25,549 nt of DNA from GCA-2731375 sp964462145 (GTDB lineage Bacteria > Pseudomonadota > Alphaproteobacteria > GCA-2731375). The notes below the pieces were generated by a model. That model was not told the DNA's origin, searched no databases, and saw nothing but the letters and a program-made list of their open reading frames with translations. The stretch spans positions 1 to 25,549 of the forward strand of contig CAYWYB010000029.1 in assembly GCA_964462145.1 (NCBI GenBank), written 5' to 3'. Positions within the stretch are counted from its first letter, which is position 1. Every line of letters starts with the position of its first letter. A program made the position numbers and the translations under genes. Positions 15,331 to 23,081 of the stretch are shown one piece after another.

Positions 15331-16390
15331 ATGAGAACCCGTAATCAGAAAACCGACAAAAAAGTCATCCGAAAAGGGTTATCCCTATATCGAACCAAAA
15401 GTTCTCCCTACTGGTTTGCAAGAATCTGGATTAGTGGGGAAAAAAAGTATGTCGTCCGATCAACCAAAGAGACATCTCGACTTGTTGCAGAGGAAGTCGC
15501 AGAGGAACTTATAAATGATCTGAAACAAGATCGTTTCGTTTTTGGTGTTCCGAAGAATCGAACCTTCCATCACTACGCAGAAATGTTGATCAAGGAACAG
15601 AGAAGACAATCGGGGAAGACCAAGAACGCAAGGTTCTCGAAGGATGACGAAAAACTCCTGAATCGTGTCGGAGATGGGATCATAGATTATTTCGGACGCA
15701 AGGATGTCGGGACAATCAAAACACCGCAGATTCGGGAATACCTGAACTGGTTAGATGATCAACGGGATCGACCTCTCGCACCATCGACAAAAAATAAACA
15801 CAACATCGTCATCAAAAAGGTATTGGGGATTGCATATGAACACGATGCAATTGATTCAATTCCACCTTCTCCCGAAATAACACGAAAAGATAATCCACGA
15901 CCCTCTTTCACTGAATCTGAATACAAACTCCTTCTCAAATCGACCCGTCAGGTGGTGCAGGAAGGTGTGAAAGTGCGGGGGATTTCTCTGACGATGGAGA
16001 TGTATTATTTCATTGTCTTTATGACGCACTCCTTTCTGCGACCAACAGAGTCGGAGGTGTTTGCACTACGACACAGAGACATAACTGTGAAAGACAATCC
16101 AAGACGGTTGGAAATCAGAGTTTATGGAAAGACAGGATACAGGGTTGCGATGACTACCAAGTATGCACCCGTCTTCTACGATCACCTTCAGACCAAGATT
16201 CATCCAGATCACAAACCAGACGATTATGTGTTCTTTCCAGATTACCCAAACCGATCCACTGCATTGCGAAATGTAAATCGTCAGTTCAACTATCTATTGG
16301 AACGATGTGAACTGAAAATGACTCCTGATGGAACACTTCGATCTCCCTATGCACTGCGTCATTACTCACTTCAGACCCGACTCAGGAAAC
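15331..16390 (+). pseudogene. Tyrosine recombinase/integrase, C-terminally truncated
   Basis: The N-terminal part has an Arm/SAM-like DNA-binding region (SSPYWFARIWISG, then TKETSRLVAEEVAEEL), and a core-binding region follows (RKDVGTIKTPQIREYLNW). The catalytic domain shows box I as FLRPTESEVFALRHRDI, with its arginine, and box II as SPYALRHYSLQTR. The sequence then stops resembling an integrase at about residue 352. From about 16390 the frame only continues by chance through the antisense of the adenylate cyclase gene to 16731. The downstream His/Trp and nucleophilic Tyr are absent, so the enzyme should be inactive. The region is much more A/T-rich than the flanking chromosome, which fits horizontal origin. 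The start ATG at 15331 has no visible ribosome-binding site. Confidence 0.85.
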
Positions 16391-18107
16391 CGAGCGGAGC
16401 AATGTGTTTTACAAATCGCGCCATGAAATCCGGATGGAAGGAGGCGGCAAAACCGCGAAGGGTGAAGTTTGGATTTAATTCCAGCGCGCGCTCGGCGGCC
16501 CTGCCCGCTTCGTCCATCAAACCCGCTTCTGCACAATTGCGAGCCAGAAGCATAAAGACCCGGAAATCGCCATGCTGCAAACTCGCAGCTTCCCGCCCTA
16601 GATTTATCGCCTCTTCAAGCCTGCCGAGTTCGCCTAAAACGCCTGCCTTCGTATTCAGATGGGTGAATCGCCGGTGGTCTTTCGGACTTAGGCGGATGGC
16701 GCGATCGATGGGCGCCAATGCTTCGTCATGACGGTCGGCGAAAAAACAGACGACGCCAAGGGCAAAATGGGCTGATGACGAATTGGGATTGCATTGAACC
16801 GCCCGTTTTGCTGCGGCTATGGCCTCGTCGAAGCGTTTTTCAAAACATAATAATCGGGCCGACATCTCATGGCCCAGCGATGAATGATCATCATATTTTA
16901 TCGCTTCGCGGGTATGTGTCGTCGCCTCCGAAAGGGCATATTGCATATCATCTACGGTGCCAAGAAACACCTGGTGCAAATAAGTAAACGCGAGGTAAGC
17001 ATGCGCTTCTGCAAAACTGGGGTCTTTCTCGACCGATTGGCGCAGCAGGTCCGCGCCGGTGGCAAGTCCATCCCGGTTCATCTGCCAAACATGAAACAAG
17101 CCACGCTGAAGCAAATCCCACGACTGCAGGTTTTCCGGGCGCATATGGGTCGCGCGCGTGCGTTCGCTGCTGCCGATTTCCTGTTCGACTGCACCAACGA
17201 TGGTTTCGGTTATTTCGTCCTGTAGTTCGAAGATGTCCGTGACGTCCCGGTCGTAGCGTTCGGCCCATACGTGATTGTCGCTCGCCGCTTCAATCAACTG
17301 GGCGGTGACGCGGATACGGTCACCCGCTTTTCGCACGCTGCCCTCGACGACGTAGCGTACCCCCAGTTCACGCCCGACTTTGGCAATGTTTACGGCTTTG
17401 CCTTTATAGGTAAACGTGGAATTGCGTGCGATGACGAAGAAAGAACGGAACTTTGAGAGCGCGGTGATGATGTCTTCGGTGATGCCGTCGGAGAAATATT
17501 CCTGCTCTGGGTCGCCGGACATGTTGTCAAACGGCAGCACGGCGATGGAAGGTTTGTCAGGCAGGGCAAGTGGCACATCTTCACTGGCCATTGTCGATAC
17601 AGCGTCCGCGCTGGAAACCACGGGCCAGCGCCAGACCTGTACTGGGCGCGCAATGTTTTTCAGTTGGTGACTGCTTCCATCGCTAAATTTCGCCGCCGCC
17701 TTGCCATCGAGGCTTTGCTGCGCTGTGTCGGAGATTAGGACTTCGCCGGGATTTGCCAGTTCTTCCAGCCGTGCGGCGACATTCACACCCTCGCCAAAGA
17801 CATCTTCATTCTCAAAAACCACATCGCCGATATGAATACCGGTGCGCAGCCTGATAATTTCATGCTCCGCCAATCCCTCATGAATACGAATGGCGCAATC
17901 AACCGCGTCCGATACGCTGGGAAACTCGACGATCCAGCCGTCACCCATACGCTTAACGACTGTACCCTTGTGCTCGCTTACAACCGGCTCGAACAGTTCG
18001 CCACGCAACTGGCGCAAGGCATCAAGCGTGCGCGCCTGATCCTCGCCCATCAGGCGACTGTAATCCACCACATCGGCGGCCAATATGGCGGCAAGTCGGC
18101 GTTCCAA
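16371..18107 (-). CDS. Class III adenylate/guanylate cyclase with TolB-like and TPR domains
   Basis: This 578-residue protein would make cAMP (or cGMP) in the cytoplasm. The N-terminal cyclase domain (about 1-165) has AILAADVVDYSRLM with the first metal aspartate, KRMGDGWIVEF with the second, and GEGVNVAARLE carrying the transition-state Asn and Arg. A TolB-like domain follows (KPSIAVLPFDNMSGDPEQEY through RVTAQLIEA), then TPR-type helical repeats containing LNPNF and HFALGVVCFF. This is the architecture common in rhizobia and related alphaproteobacteria. The TTG start has a good AGAGAGGAA site seven bases upstream. The last few residues (about FLSRV) are encoded by DNA that belongs to the truncated integrase on the other strand, so the original C-terminus has been replaced, probably with little effect. 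There is no membrane segment. Confidence 0.9.
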   Translation of the reverse strand: MERRLAAILAADVVDYSRLMGEDQARTLDALRQLRGELFEPVVSEHKGTVVKRMGDGWIVEFPSVSDAVDCAIRIHEGLAEHEIIRLRTGIHIGDVVFENEDVFGEGVNVAARLEELANPGEVLISDTAQQSLDGKAAAKFSDGSSHQLKNIARPVQVWRWPVVSSADAVSTMASEDVPLALPDKPSIAVLPFDNMSGDPEQEYFSDGITEDIITALSKFRSFFVIARNSTFTYKGKAVNIAKVGRELGVRYVVEGSVRKAGDRIRVTAQLIEAASDNHVWAERYDRDVTDIFELQDEITETIVGAVEQEIGSSERTRATHMRPENLQSWDLLQRGLFHVWQMNRDGLATGADLLRQSVEKDPSFAEAHAYLAFTYLHQVFLGTVDDMQYALSEATTHTREAIKYDDHSSLGHEMSARLLCFEKRFDEAIAAAKRAVQCNPNSSSAHFALGVVCFFADRHDEALAPIDRAIRLSPKDHRRFTHLNTKAGVLGELGRLEEAINLGREAASLQHGDFRVFMLLARNCAEAGLMDEAGRAAERALELNPNFTLRGFAASFHPDFMARFVKHIAPLGFLSRV

Positions 18108-18467
18108 GGGAATTTCCTCTCTTCGCCGAAATACTATCCGATCTGGTGGGAAAATCTAGAGACTGCGATGTCGCCTGATGGCACGACTCGAGCCTCAGGC
18201 GGCACGCGCGCCATTTCTGCTGTTGCCCCTACATCAAGCTCAGCACCAGCAGGCGCAGGGGTGGCGTTATGTCGCTTTTTCTGGCGGCGGTCTCAGGGCC
18301 ATATCTAAACCAGTAGCACCGTGTATTTGGTGCCGCGATCATCCCGATCCCCGGCTAGTTACCTCGCCCCGACCCATGAAGAAACCGGCGATAATTTCAT
18401 GGCCGCGTTATTGGCCTTTTACACCGAAACCCCAGAAGAAAGGCCGTTCTCCGAATGGCGATAAGAA
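18108..18467. other. Gene-poor 360-base stretch upstream of the cyclase and ceramidase-like genes
   Basis: This stretch separates the minus-strand cyclase from the plus-strand ceramidase-like gene. Apart from the short frame at 18321-18464, I see no RNA gene, strong palindrome or clear promoter. It is of mixed composition and probably holds the divergent promoters plus remnant sequence from the island. Confidence 0.5.
18321..18464 (+). pseudogene. Short frame, possible C-terminal remnant of a lost gene
   Basis: A 47-codon frame from a GTG encodes a segment ending YLAPTHEETGDNFMAALLAF and then YTETPEERPFSEWR. The second half has ordinary protein-like composition with a helical hydrophobic pattern, whereas the first part does not. 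It ends three bases before the ceramidase-like ATG, as a translationally coupled upstream gene would. An in-frame stop lies just upstream (TAA near 18306). I do not recognise the family. It may be the tail of a deleted island gene, or a chance frame. Confidence 0.3.
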
Positions 18468-19265
18468 ATGCATAGGCTCACGTTCAGCCATCGCGTTTTG
18501 ATATTGCTTGGATCGTTCGTGCTTGCCTTGCTTGGCGCGGTATTGGTGGAGCCAATACCTCAGGACCCAAGCTACCATGCCTTCGCTGATACACGGTCCG
18601 GCCTGGGCATTGCAAATTTTGGTGATACGGTTTCAAACATCGGATTTGCCGCCGCCGGCATTTGGGGTCTATGGCTCGTGCTAGGCCGGGTCGGCAAGAG
18701 TGTTTTTTCCTACCGTTCCGATGCTTGGCCATACTTTGTCTTTTTCGCCGGCGTTACCTTGGTCAGTCTCGGCTCAGCCTACTACCACCTTAGACCCACT
18801 CATGACCGCCTATTCTGGGACCGGTTACCTATGACAATCGGCTTCATGGCATTCTTCGCGGCTCTGCTCGCGGACCGAATCCACAAACACATAGCAATAC
18901 GTGTCTTGCTGCCAGCACTGGTGGTAGCAGGATTTCTCAGCTTGCTCTATTGGAACTGGACAGAGGCGCAAGGTCACGGCGACCTTAGATTCTACGCACT
19001 GGTGCAATTTTATCCGATTATCGCGTTGCCGCTGATCCTCTGGCTGTTCCCACAGGCACACTACACAGCGGGCCACTATCTATTGTGGGTGATTTTTTGG
19101 TATGCGGTTGCCAAGGGCCTGGAGTATTTCGATGCTGAAATTTTCGCCCTACTCGGCGATACGGTAAGTGGCCACAGCCTCAAACATTTGGCCGCTGCAA
19201 TTTCAACGCTCGTCGTTGCCCGAATGATTAGCGTGAAAAGCAGGCCGCCGAACACGGACAACTAA
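18468..19265 (+). CDS. Ceramidase-like (CREST superfamily) integral membrane protein
   Basis: This 265-residue protein has about seven to eight transmembrane helices and matches the alkaline-ceramidase/CREST hydrolase pattern. FGDTVSNIGFAAAG lies in an early helix, SAYYHLRPTHDRLFWDRLPM carries the conserved Ser, His and Asp, and near the C-terminus GHSLKHLAAA supplies the paired histidines. In this superfamily these residues bind zinc and hydrolyse amides, such as the N-acyl bond of ceramide. In bacteria the substrate could be a sphingolipid or another amide-linked lipid. It is island cargo with lower GC than the flanking chromosome and a weak ribosome-binding site (AAGAA directly before the ATG). 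Its TAA overlaps the stop of the convergent coupling-protein remnant. The fold is well supported; the substrate is unknown. Confidence 0.8.
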   Translation: MHRLTFSHRVLILLGSFVLALLGAVLVEPIPQDPSYHAFADTRSGLGIANFGDTVSNIGFAAAGIWGLWLVLGRVGKSVFSYRSDAWPYFVFFAGVTLVSLGSAYYHLRPTHDRLFWDRLPMTIGFMAFFAALLADRIHKHIAIRVLLPALVVAGFLSLLYWNWTEAQGHGDLRFYALVQFYPIIALPLILWLFPQAHYTAGHYLLWVIFWYAVAKGLEYFDAEIFALLGDTVSGHSLKHLAAAISTLVVARMISVKSRPPNTDN

Positions 19266-19490
19266 AACATCGAAATAAGCCCGATCCGAAATGAGATCAG
19301 CGTGCCGGTATTGCCCAGCACGGCGCTGCTGATATCGTGGTCGAGCTGGAGCAAAATTGATGGGCCGCGCAAATGCCAACGTTCATCTTTCGGATTTCCG
19401 AAAACATATTGGCCATGGACAATGTCGTGAAGGATTGGAACTCATCCATGTAAAGCCAATGCCGAAGGCGGTCGGGCGCCGGTCCTAGCT
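19262..19490 (-). pseudogene. Remnant of a type IV conjugative coupling ATPase (TraD/TraG/VirD4-like), frameshifted
   Basis: On the minus strand the first frame reads HWLYMDEFQSFTTLSMANMF then SEIRKMNVGICAAHQ, the Walker B region (LYMDEF) and following helix of TraD/TraG-type ATPases. After AAHQF the homology moves to another frame: LLQLDHDISSAVLGNTGTLI then SFRIG, ending ISMF and TAG. One missing T in a short T-run (AAAA at 19353-19356 on the plus strand) would explain the shift. Only about 75 codons of a normally much longer protein remain. The upstream end merges into the monooxygenase stop codon near 19485. It indicates that the island once carried conjugation genes. Confidence 0.8.
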
Positions 19491-20672
19491 CGCATCTAGT
19501 CCAGTGCCGCCGTACAGCCATTCCAGGCGGTCGTAATAATCTTCGACGCTCATGCTACCCATTATGTGGTTGCGCACCTGGGCATGGGCGCCGTCGGGGT
19601 GGTAGATGTGATCGCCGATGGCGCGGGCACCCAGCTGTACCCGCGCGGTGCGGATCATGCGCTGTTGGTTATAGGCGGCGAAGGCGCGGTCGATATCGCC
19701 GCCATGACGGTCCATCATGTGGGAGAGGCAGACCGCGTCCTCCATGGCCATGCAGGCGCCCTGGGCATAGTACTGCAACATGGGATGGGCCGCATCGCCC
19801 AGCAAGGTCACCCGGCCGTCGACCCAGTTTTCCACCGGGTCGCGGTCGCACAGCACCCATAATTTCCAATCGCTGCCGTGACGGATAACTTTCAGGATTT
19901 TCTCGCTGATATGCTGAAAGCCCTGCAGAACTTCTTCATGACTGACCGGCTTGCCGGCCACGGGTTCGGGTGCATGGTTGTGATAGGTGGCGACAAGGTT
20001 GAAAACCTTCCAGTCCGACAGCGGGTAGTGCACGATGTGACAGCGCGGCCCGGCCCACAAGGTGGCGGCGTTCCAGCGCAAATCCTCGGGCATCTGTTCC
20101 GTCGGTATGACCGAGCGGTAGGTGGTATGGCCCGAGACGCGCGGTTGGTCATCGCCCACGACGCCCTTGCGCACGCTGGACCACAGCCCATCGGCGCCGA
20201 TCAGGGCGGTGCCGGTAACCCGCTCGCCATTGGCCAGCCGGGCGCTGACACCGCCGCCGTCCTGGTCATAGCCGGTGACATCGGCGTTGACCCGCAGCTT
20301 GATCAAGTCGCTGTCCTGGCAGCCCTGTAGCAGGACACCATACAGATCGCCCCGGTGCACCACGGCATAGGGATTGCCGAAACGTTTTCTGAAAGGCTCG
20401 TCCAGGGGGATATGCATGATCTCGTCGCCGCTCATGGCATCCATCAGGCGTAGCTTGTCCACATATACCGCGTTGCGGCGGGCGGCATCGCCGACGCCTA
20501 GATAATCAAAGGAATGAAAGGCGTTGGGCCCCAACTGGATGCCGGCGCCGATCTCGCTCAATTCCGGCGATTTTTCCAGGACGATGGAGGCAAAGCCCTT
20601 TTGCGCCAGGCCCAGGGCGGTGGCCAGGCCGCCGATGCCGCCGCCCGCGATGATGATTGCTTCGTTTGTCAT
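19485..20672 (-). CDS. FAD-dependent aromatic monooxygenase (3-hydroxybenzoate 6-hydroxylase/salicylate hydroxylase-like)
   Basis: This group A flavoprotein hydroxylase of 395 residues would use NAD(P)H and O2 to hydroxylate a phenolic acid ring. The N-terminus has the FAD dinucleotide fold IIAGGGIGGLATALGLAQKG ending in a ribose-binding Glu (VLEKS). ALIGADGLWSSVR matches the DG motif, and VTLLGDAAHPMLQYYAQGA matches the GDAAHP motif with the following helix. The C-terminal YYDRLEWLYGGTG resembles 3-hydroxybenzoate 6-hydroxylases, which would yield gentisate. The ATG at 20672 directly precedes the FAD strand; the longer frame to 20702 is unlikely. It is divergent from the SDR gene with 50 bases between starts. 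Salicylate 1-hydroxylase is the main alternative. Confidence 0.88.
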   Translation of the reverse strand: MTNEAIIIAGGGIGGLATALGLAQKGFASIVLEKSPELSEIGAGIQLGPNAFHSFDYLGVGDAARRNAVYVDKLRLMDAMSGDEIMHIPLDEPFRKRFGNPYAVVHRGDLYGVLLQGCQDSDLIKLRVNADVTGYDQDGGGVSARLANGERVTGTALIGADGLWSSVRKGVVGDDQPRVSGHTTYRSVIPTEQMPEDLRWNAATLWAGPRCHIVHYPLSDWKVFNLVATYHNHAPEPVAGKPVSHEEVLQGFQHISEKILKVIRHGSDWKLWVLCDRDPVENWVDGRVTLLGDAAHPMLQYYAQGACMAMEDAVCLSHMMDRHGGDIDRAFAAYNQQRMIRTARVQLGARAIGDHIYHPDGAHAQVRNHIMGSMSVEDYYDRLEWLYGGTGLDAS

Positions 20673-20722
20673 GGGCGCGATTTTATACCAAGCTAGGCAC
20701 ATAGGAACCCAGGGAGTTTGTC

Positions 20723-21430
20723 ATGGTAGCGGAGCGTCCACATTGTCTGGTCATTGGTGTTGGTGCGGGCACGGGCCTGGCCTGTGTGCGGCGCTTTGTG
20801 GAAGGCGGCTACAAGGTCTCCATGATCGCCCGGCACGCCGGGCGCCTGCAAAGCTTTGCCGAGGAGATCGAGCACACGACCGCCTATGCCGCTGATATCG
20901 CGGACCTGGACGCTTATCGGGCCGTTCTGCAAAAAATCACCGCCGAACAGGGCCTGCCTACGAAAGTCATCTACAACGCCGCCCTGGCGACTTTCGCGCC
21001 GTATACCGAGCTGGACACGGATTTATTCGAACGCAACTTCCGGGTCAACACCACGGGCCTGCTGGTCACGGCCCAGGAACTGGCGCCGGACATGGTGGCG
21101 GCGGGCGACGGCGCCATCGTGGTCACCGGCAATACCGGGGCGACGCGGGGCACGCCGCGCTTTGTCGGCTTTTCACCCACCAAGGCATCGCAGCGCATTT
21201 TGGCCGAAAGCCTGGCGCGGGAGCTTGGCCCCCAGGGCCTGCACATCGCCTATGTGGTGATCGACGCGATGATCGACATGCCCATGGTGCGCCAGCGCCT
21301 GACCGCCAAGCCCGATGATTTTTTCGCCAAGCCCGCTGACATCGCCGGCGAAGTCTTCCACACCGCGCATCAGCCTCGGTCCACACGCTCATTCTTGGTT
21401 GAAATCCGCCCCCACGCCGAGCCCTGGTAG
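20723..21430 (+). CDS. Short-chain dehydrogenase/reductase family protein with altered catalytic residues
   Basis: This 235-residue Rossmann protein has the cofactor loop GVGAGTGLACVRRF (about residues 12-25, a variant of TGxxxGIG). It keeps NAA in VIYNAALATF, and has the later segment GFSPTKASQRILAES where YxxxK is expected. The tyrosine position is Phe (F-S-P-T-K) and the usual catalytic serine strand reads VVTGNTGATRG, with no clear serine. The lysine is kept. It therefore belongs to the divergent SDR group and may have altered chemistry or act as a non-catalytic NAD(P) protein. An AGGGAG ribosome-binding site lies six to seven bases before the ATG. It is divergent from the aromatic monooxygenase, suggesting shared control. 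Confidence 0.88.
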   Translation: MVAERPHCLVIGVGAGTGLACVRRFVEGGYKVSMIARHAGRLQSFAEEIEHTTAYAADIADLDAYRAVLQKITAEQGLPTKVIYNAALATFAPYTELDTDLFERNFRVNTTGLLVTAQELAPDMVAAGDGAIVVTGNTGATRGTPRFVGFSPTKASQRILAESLARELGPQGLHIAYVVIDAMIDMPMVRQRLTAKPDDFFAKPADIAGEVFHTAHQPRSTRSFLVEIRPHAEPW

Positions 21431-21456
21431 CGGGCGGCAGTGCCCTGCAGGGAAAG

Positions 21457-21479
21457 ATGCCCGGGTCAAGCCCGGGCAT
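21457..21479. repeat. Intergenic palindrome copy 1
   Basis: ATGCCCGGG and CCCGGGCAT form a perfect nine-base-pair stem around the five-base loop TCAAG. It lies 27 bases after the SDR stop and could form a stable RNA hairpin or cruciform. Together with copy 2 it belongs to a dispersed palindrome type often seen between alphaproteobacterial genes. Confidence 0.8.
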
Positions 21480-21496
21480 GACGATACTTAGCGGTC

Positions 21497-21519
21497 ATTA
21501 CCGGGCTTGACCCGGTAAT
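21497..21519. repeat. Intergenic palindrome copy 2, inverted, with compensatory stem changes
   Basis: ATTACCGGG and CCCGGTAAT form a perfect nine-base-pair stem with loop CTTGA. This is the reverse complement of copy 1 except that two outer pairs have changed together (GC/GC to TA/TA). Flanking bases (GGGAAGAT and ATGAC when read on the minus strand) are also shared with copy 1. Confidence 0.8.
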
Positions 21520-21543
21520 CTTCCCTGGATCACCACCCCTCTG

Positions 21544-21567
21544 TCGTTCCTGCGAATGCGGGAATGA
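21544..21567. repeat. Third intergenic hairpin
   Basis: TCGTTCCTGC and GCGGGAATGA pair over ten positions around the loop GAAT, with two G-T wobble positions. It is of a different sequence type from copies 1 and 2. It lies 34 bases before the end of the convergent hydratase gene and may contribute to transcript ends on both strands. Confidence 0.65.
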
Positions 21568-21600
21568 CGGTTTTGGGTAGGCGCCGTTTTTGCTAAATCT

Positions 21601-22398
21601 TCAGGTGCCGGTAAAGTTCGGCTTGCGCTTTTCGACGAAGGCGGCGACGCCTTCGCGGTAGTCGTTGCGTTTGGCGCAATCGGCGAAGCATTCGGCTTCC
21701 ATCTGCAACTGGCTTTCGAACTCGTTCTCCAACGAACGATACATCAGCTTTTTGCCCATGCCATAGACATGCGTCGGGCCGTTGGCCAGGCGGGCCGCCA
21801 GCTTGCCGCATTCGCCGTCCAGATCGGCGTTGGGCACGACGAAATTGACCAGGCCCATATCTGCCATCTGCTGCGCGCTATAGCGGTCACCCAGCAAGGT
21901 CATCTCCAAGGTGCGCTTGATGCCGATGGCGCGGGGCAGGTGGAACGATGAAGAGCCATCCGGCGTGGTGCCGATATTGCAATAGGCCAGGGTAAAAAAG
22001 GCGCTTTCCTCGGCGATCACCAGATCACAGGCGGCGGCGACAGAGACACCGGCGCCGGCGGCGGCACCGCGGACCTTGGCCACGATGGGCTTGGGCATGC
22101 GGCGCATGGAGAACATGATGGTGTGCAGGTCGTGAATGCGGTGCAGGAAATAGGCCTGAGTCTCGGCCGGACTGTGGCTGCCCAGATATTCGTGCATGTT
22201 CTTAACGTCACCGCCCGCCATGAAGTGTTCGCCCGCGCCTTCCAGCACGATGCAGCGGATGGCGTCGTCGAATTCGGCCTCATGAAACAGCCGGTCCATT
22301 TCGCCGCGCATTTCCATGGATAGGGCGTTGCGCGCCTCGGGGCGGTTCATGGTCATGGTGGCGATGCCACCGTCTACGGTCATTTCACAATCGGCCAT
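21601..22398 (-). CDS. Enoyl-CoA hydratase/isomerase family protein
   Basis: This crotonase-fold enzyme of 265 residues would hydrate or isomerise an acyl-CoA in fatty-acid or aromatic-acid degradation. The first oxyanion-hole segment is MAGGDVKNM, and the second is VRGAAAGAGVSVAAACDLVI. The catalytic-acid region reads YCNIGTTPDGSSSF, with an Asp where PaaG-type isomerases also have one, so an isomerase of the PaaG kind is as likely as a hydratase. The ATG at 22398 has an AAGGA site nine bases upstream. It follows the TetR gene by 67 bases on the same strand and is probably co-transcribed with it. The downstream end meets the palindrome cluster. Confidence 0.92.
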   Translation of the reverse strand: MADCEMTVDGGIATMTMNRPEARNALSMEMRGEMDRLFHEAEFDDAIRCIVLEGAGEHFMAGGDVKNMHEYLGSHSPAETQAYFLHRIHDLHTIMFSMRRMPKPIVAKVRGAAAGAGVSVAAACDLVIAEESAFFTLAYCNIGTTPDGSSSFHLPRAIGIKRTLEMTLLGDRYSAQQMADMGLVNFVVPNADLDGECGKLAARLANGPTHVYGMGKKLMYRSLENEFESQLQMEAECFADCAKRNDYREGVAAFVEKRKPNFTGT

Positions 22399-22465
22399 GG
22401 TCTGTATCCTTGCGGTAATGGGAAAAATTTACTGCCGGCAAGCTACCGTTTAGACGCGCGCCTGC

Positions 22466-23062
22466 CTAGACAGATTCCGCACCCGGTGCCTCTAACAGTG
22501 AACAAAGCGCCTGTGTGGTGTCATGAATGGGCTGGGCACTGCCCTGAACCCGCGCCAGAAGCAGCGCGCCTTCCAGGCCGGCGACGATTGCCGTGGCCAT
22601 AGCCGGGATTTGCGCCGCCGGCCAACGGTGTTGCCTCAACATCCCCTCCATCACGGCCTGCCAGTCCGCGAAGACGGTTTGTCCCGCCTCTGTTATGGCC
22701 TCTGAACCGGGTGCGGTTTCCAGCAATGTGGTGGTGATGGGGCAGCCGTCGCGGAAGTTCGAGGCTTCCAGCCAGCGCACCAACAGATCGGTATAGCGGC
22801 GCAGGAAATCCACCGGATCATCCGCCTGCCGAGCCAGTTCGGCGAAGGTCTCGGTCACCAGACCGCCGGCGGCGGTGACCGCCGCCGCGCCGATCTGTTC
22901 CTTGCCGTCCGGGAAATAGTGATAGAGCGAGCCGCGCGCGGCACCGCTGGCGGCCAGAATATCGCGCAGGCCGGTGCCGGCATAGCCCTGGCGGCGGAAC
23001 AGTTTCGCCGCTGCCCAGATCAGATTGTCCCGTTGCTTGCGGCTCTCTTGTCGCTGCGGCAT
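22466..23062 (-). CDS. TetR/AcrR family transcriptional regulator
   Basis: The 198-residue protein has the TetR helix-turn-helix in its first 55 residues: LIWAAAKLFRRQGYAGTGLR followed by ILAASGAARGSLYHYFPDGK, with the typical SLYHYF recognition helix. The C-terminal ligand domain resembles the LmrA/YxaF subgroup. Two adjacent ATGs exist; the one at 23062 has the better spacing to GAGG, while 23065 is only three bases longer. It is transcribed away from a thioesterase gene and towards an enoyl-CoA hydratase, so it probably controls both and itself in response to an acyl-CoA, aromatic or phenolic ligand. The ligand is not deducible. Confidence 0.93.
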   Translation of the reverse strand: MPQRQESRKQRDNLIWAAAKLFRRQGYAGTGLRDILAASGAARGSLYHYFPDGKEQIGAAAVTAAGGLVTETFAELARQADDPVDFLRRYTDLLVRWLEASNFRDGCPITTTLLETAPGSEAITEAGQTVFADWQAVMEGMLRQHRWPAAQIPAMATAIVAGLEGALLLARVQGSAQPIHDTTQALCSLLEAPGAESV

Positions 23063-23081
23063 CATGGCCTCTTGAATTATG

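Larger units (their letters stand above)
15236..19484. mobile_element. Decayed integrative element / genomic island at tRNA-Phe
   Basis: This segment differs from its surroundings. It is more A/T-rich (strongly so in the integrase gene), begins immediately after a tRNA gene with a tyrosine recombinase, and ends in a fragment of a conjugation ATPase next to a chromosome-like monooxygenase gene. Both mobility genes are broken, so it looks immobile. Between them lie an adenylate cyclase/TPR gene and a ceramidase-like gene as cargo. I could not find a second copy of the tRNA 3' end marking the right boundary, so the limits are approximate. Confidence 0.55.

Noticed and set aside
16391..16731. Apparent C-terminal part of the integrase frame
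   Set aside because: It is the antisense of the cyclase TPR region and has no recombinase motifs, so the real integrase homology ends near 16390.
18178..18501. Plus-strand open frame of 107 codons overlapping the ceramidase-like start
   Set aside because: Composition is irregular, and the more protein-like segment lies in another frame (18321-18464).
15236..19600. Second copy of the tRNA-Phe 3' end as the right attachment site
   Set aside because: I looked for the GGTTCGATTCC...CTGGGCACCA core up to the monooxygenase gene and did not see it; it may have been lost or lie elsewhere.
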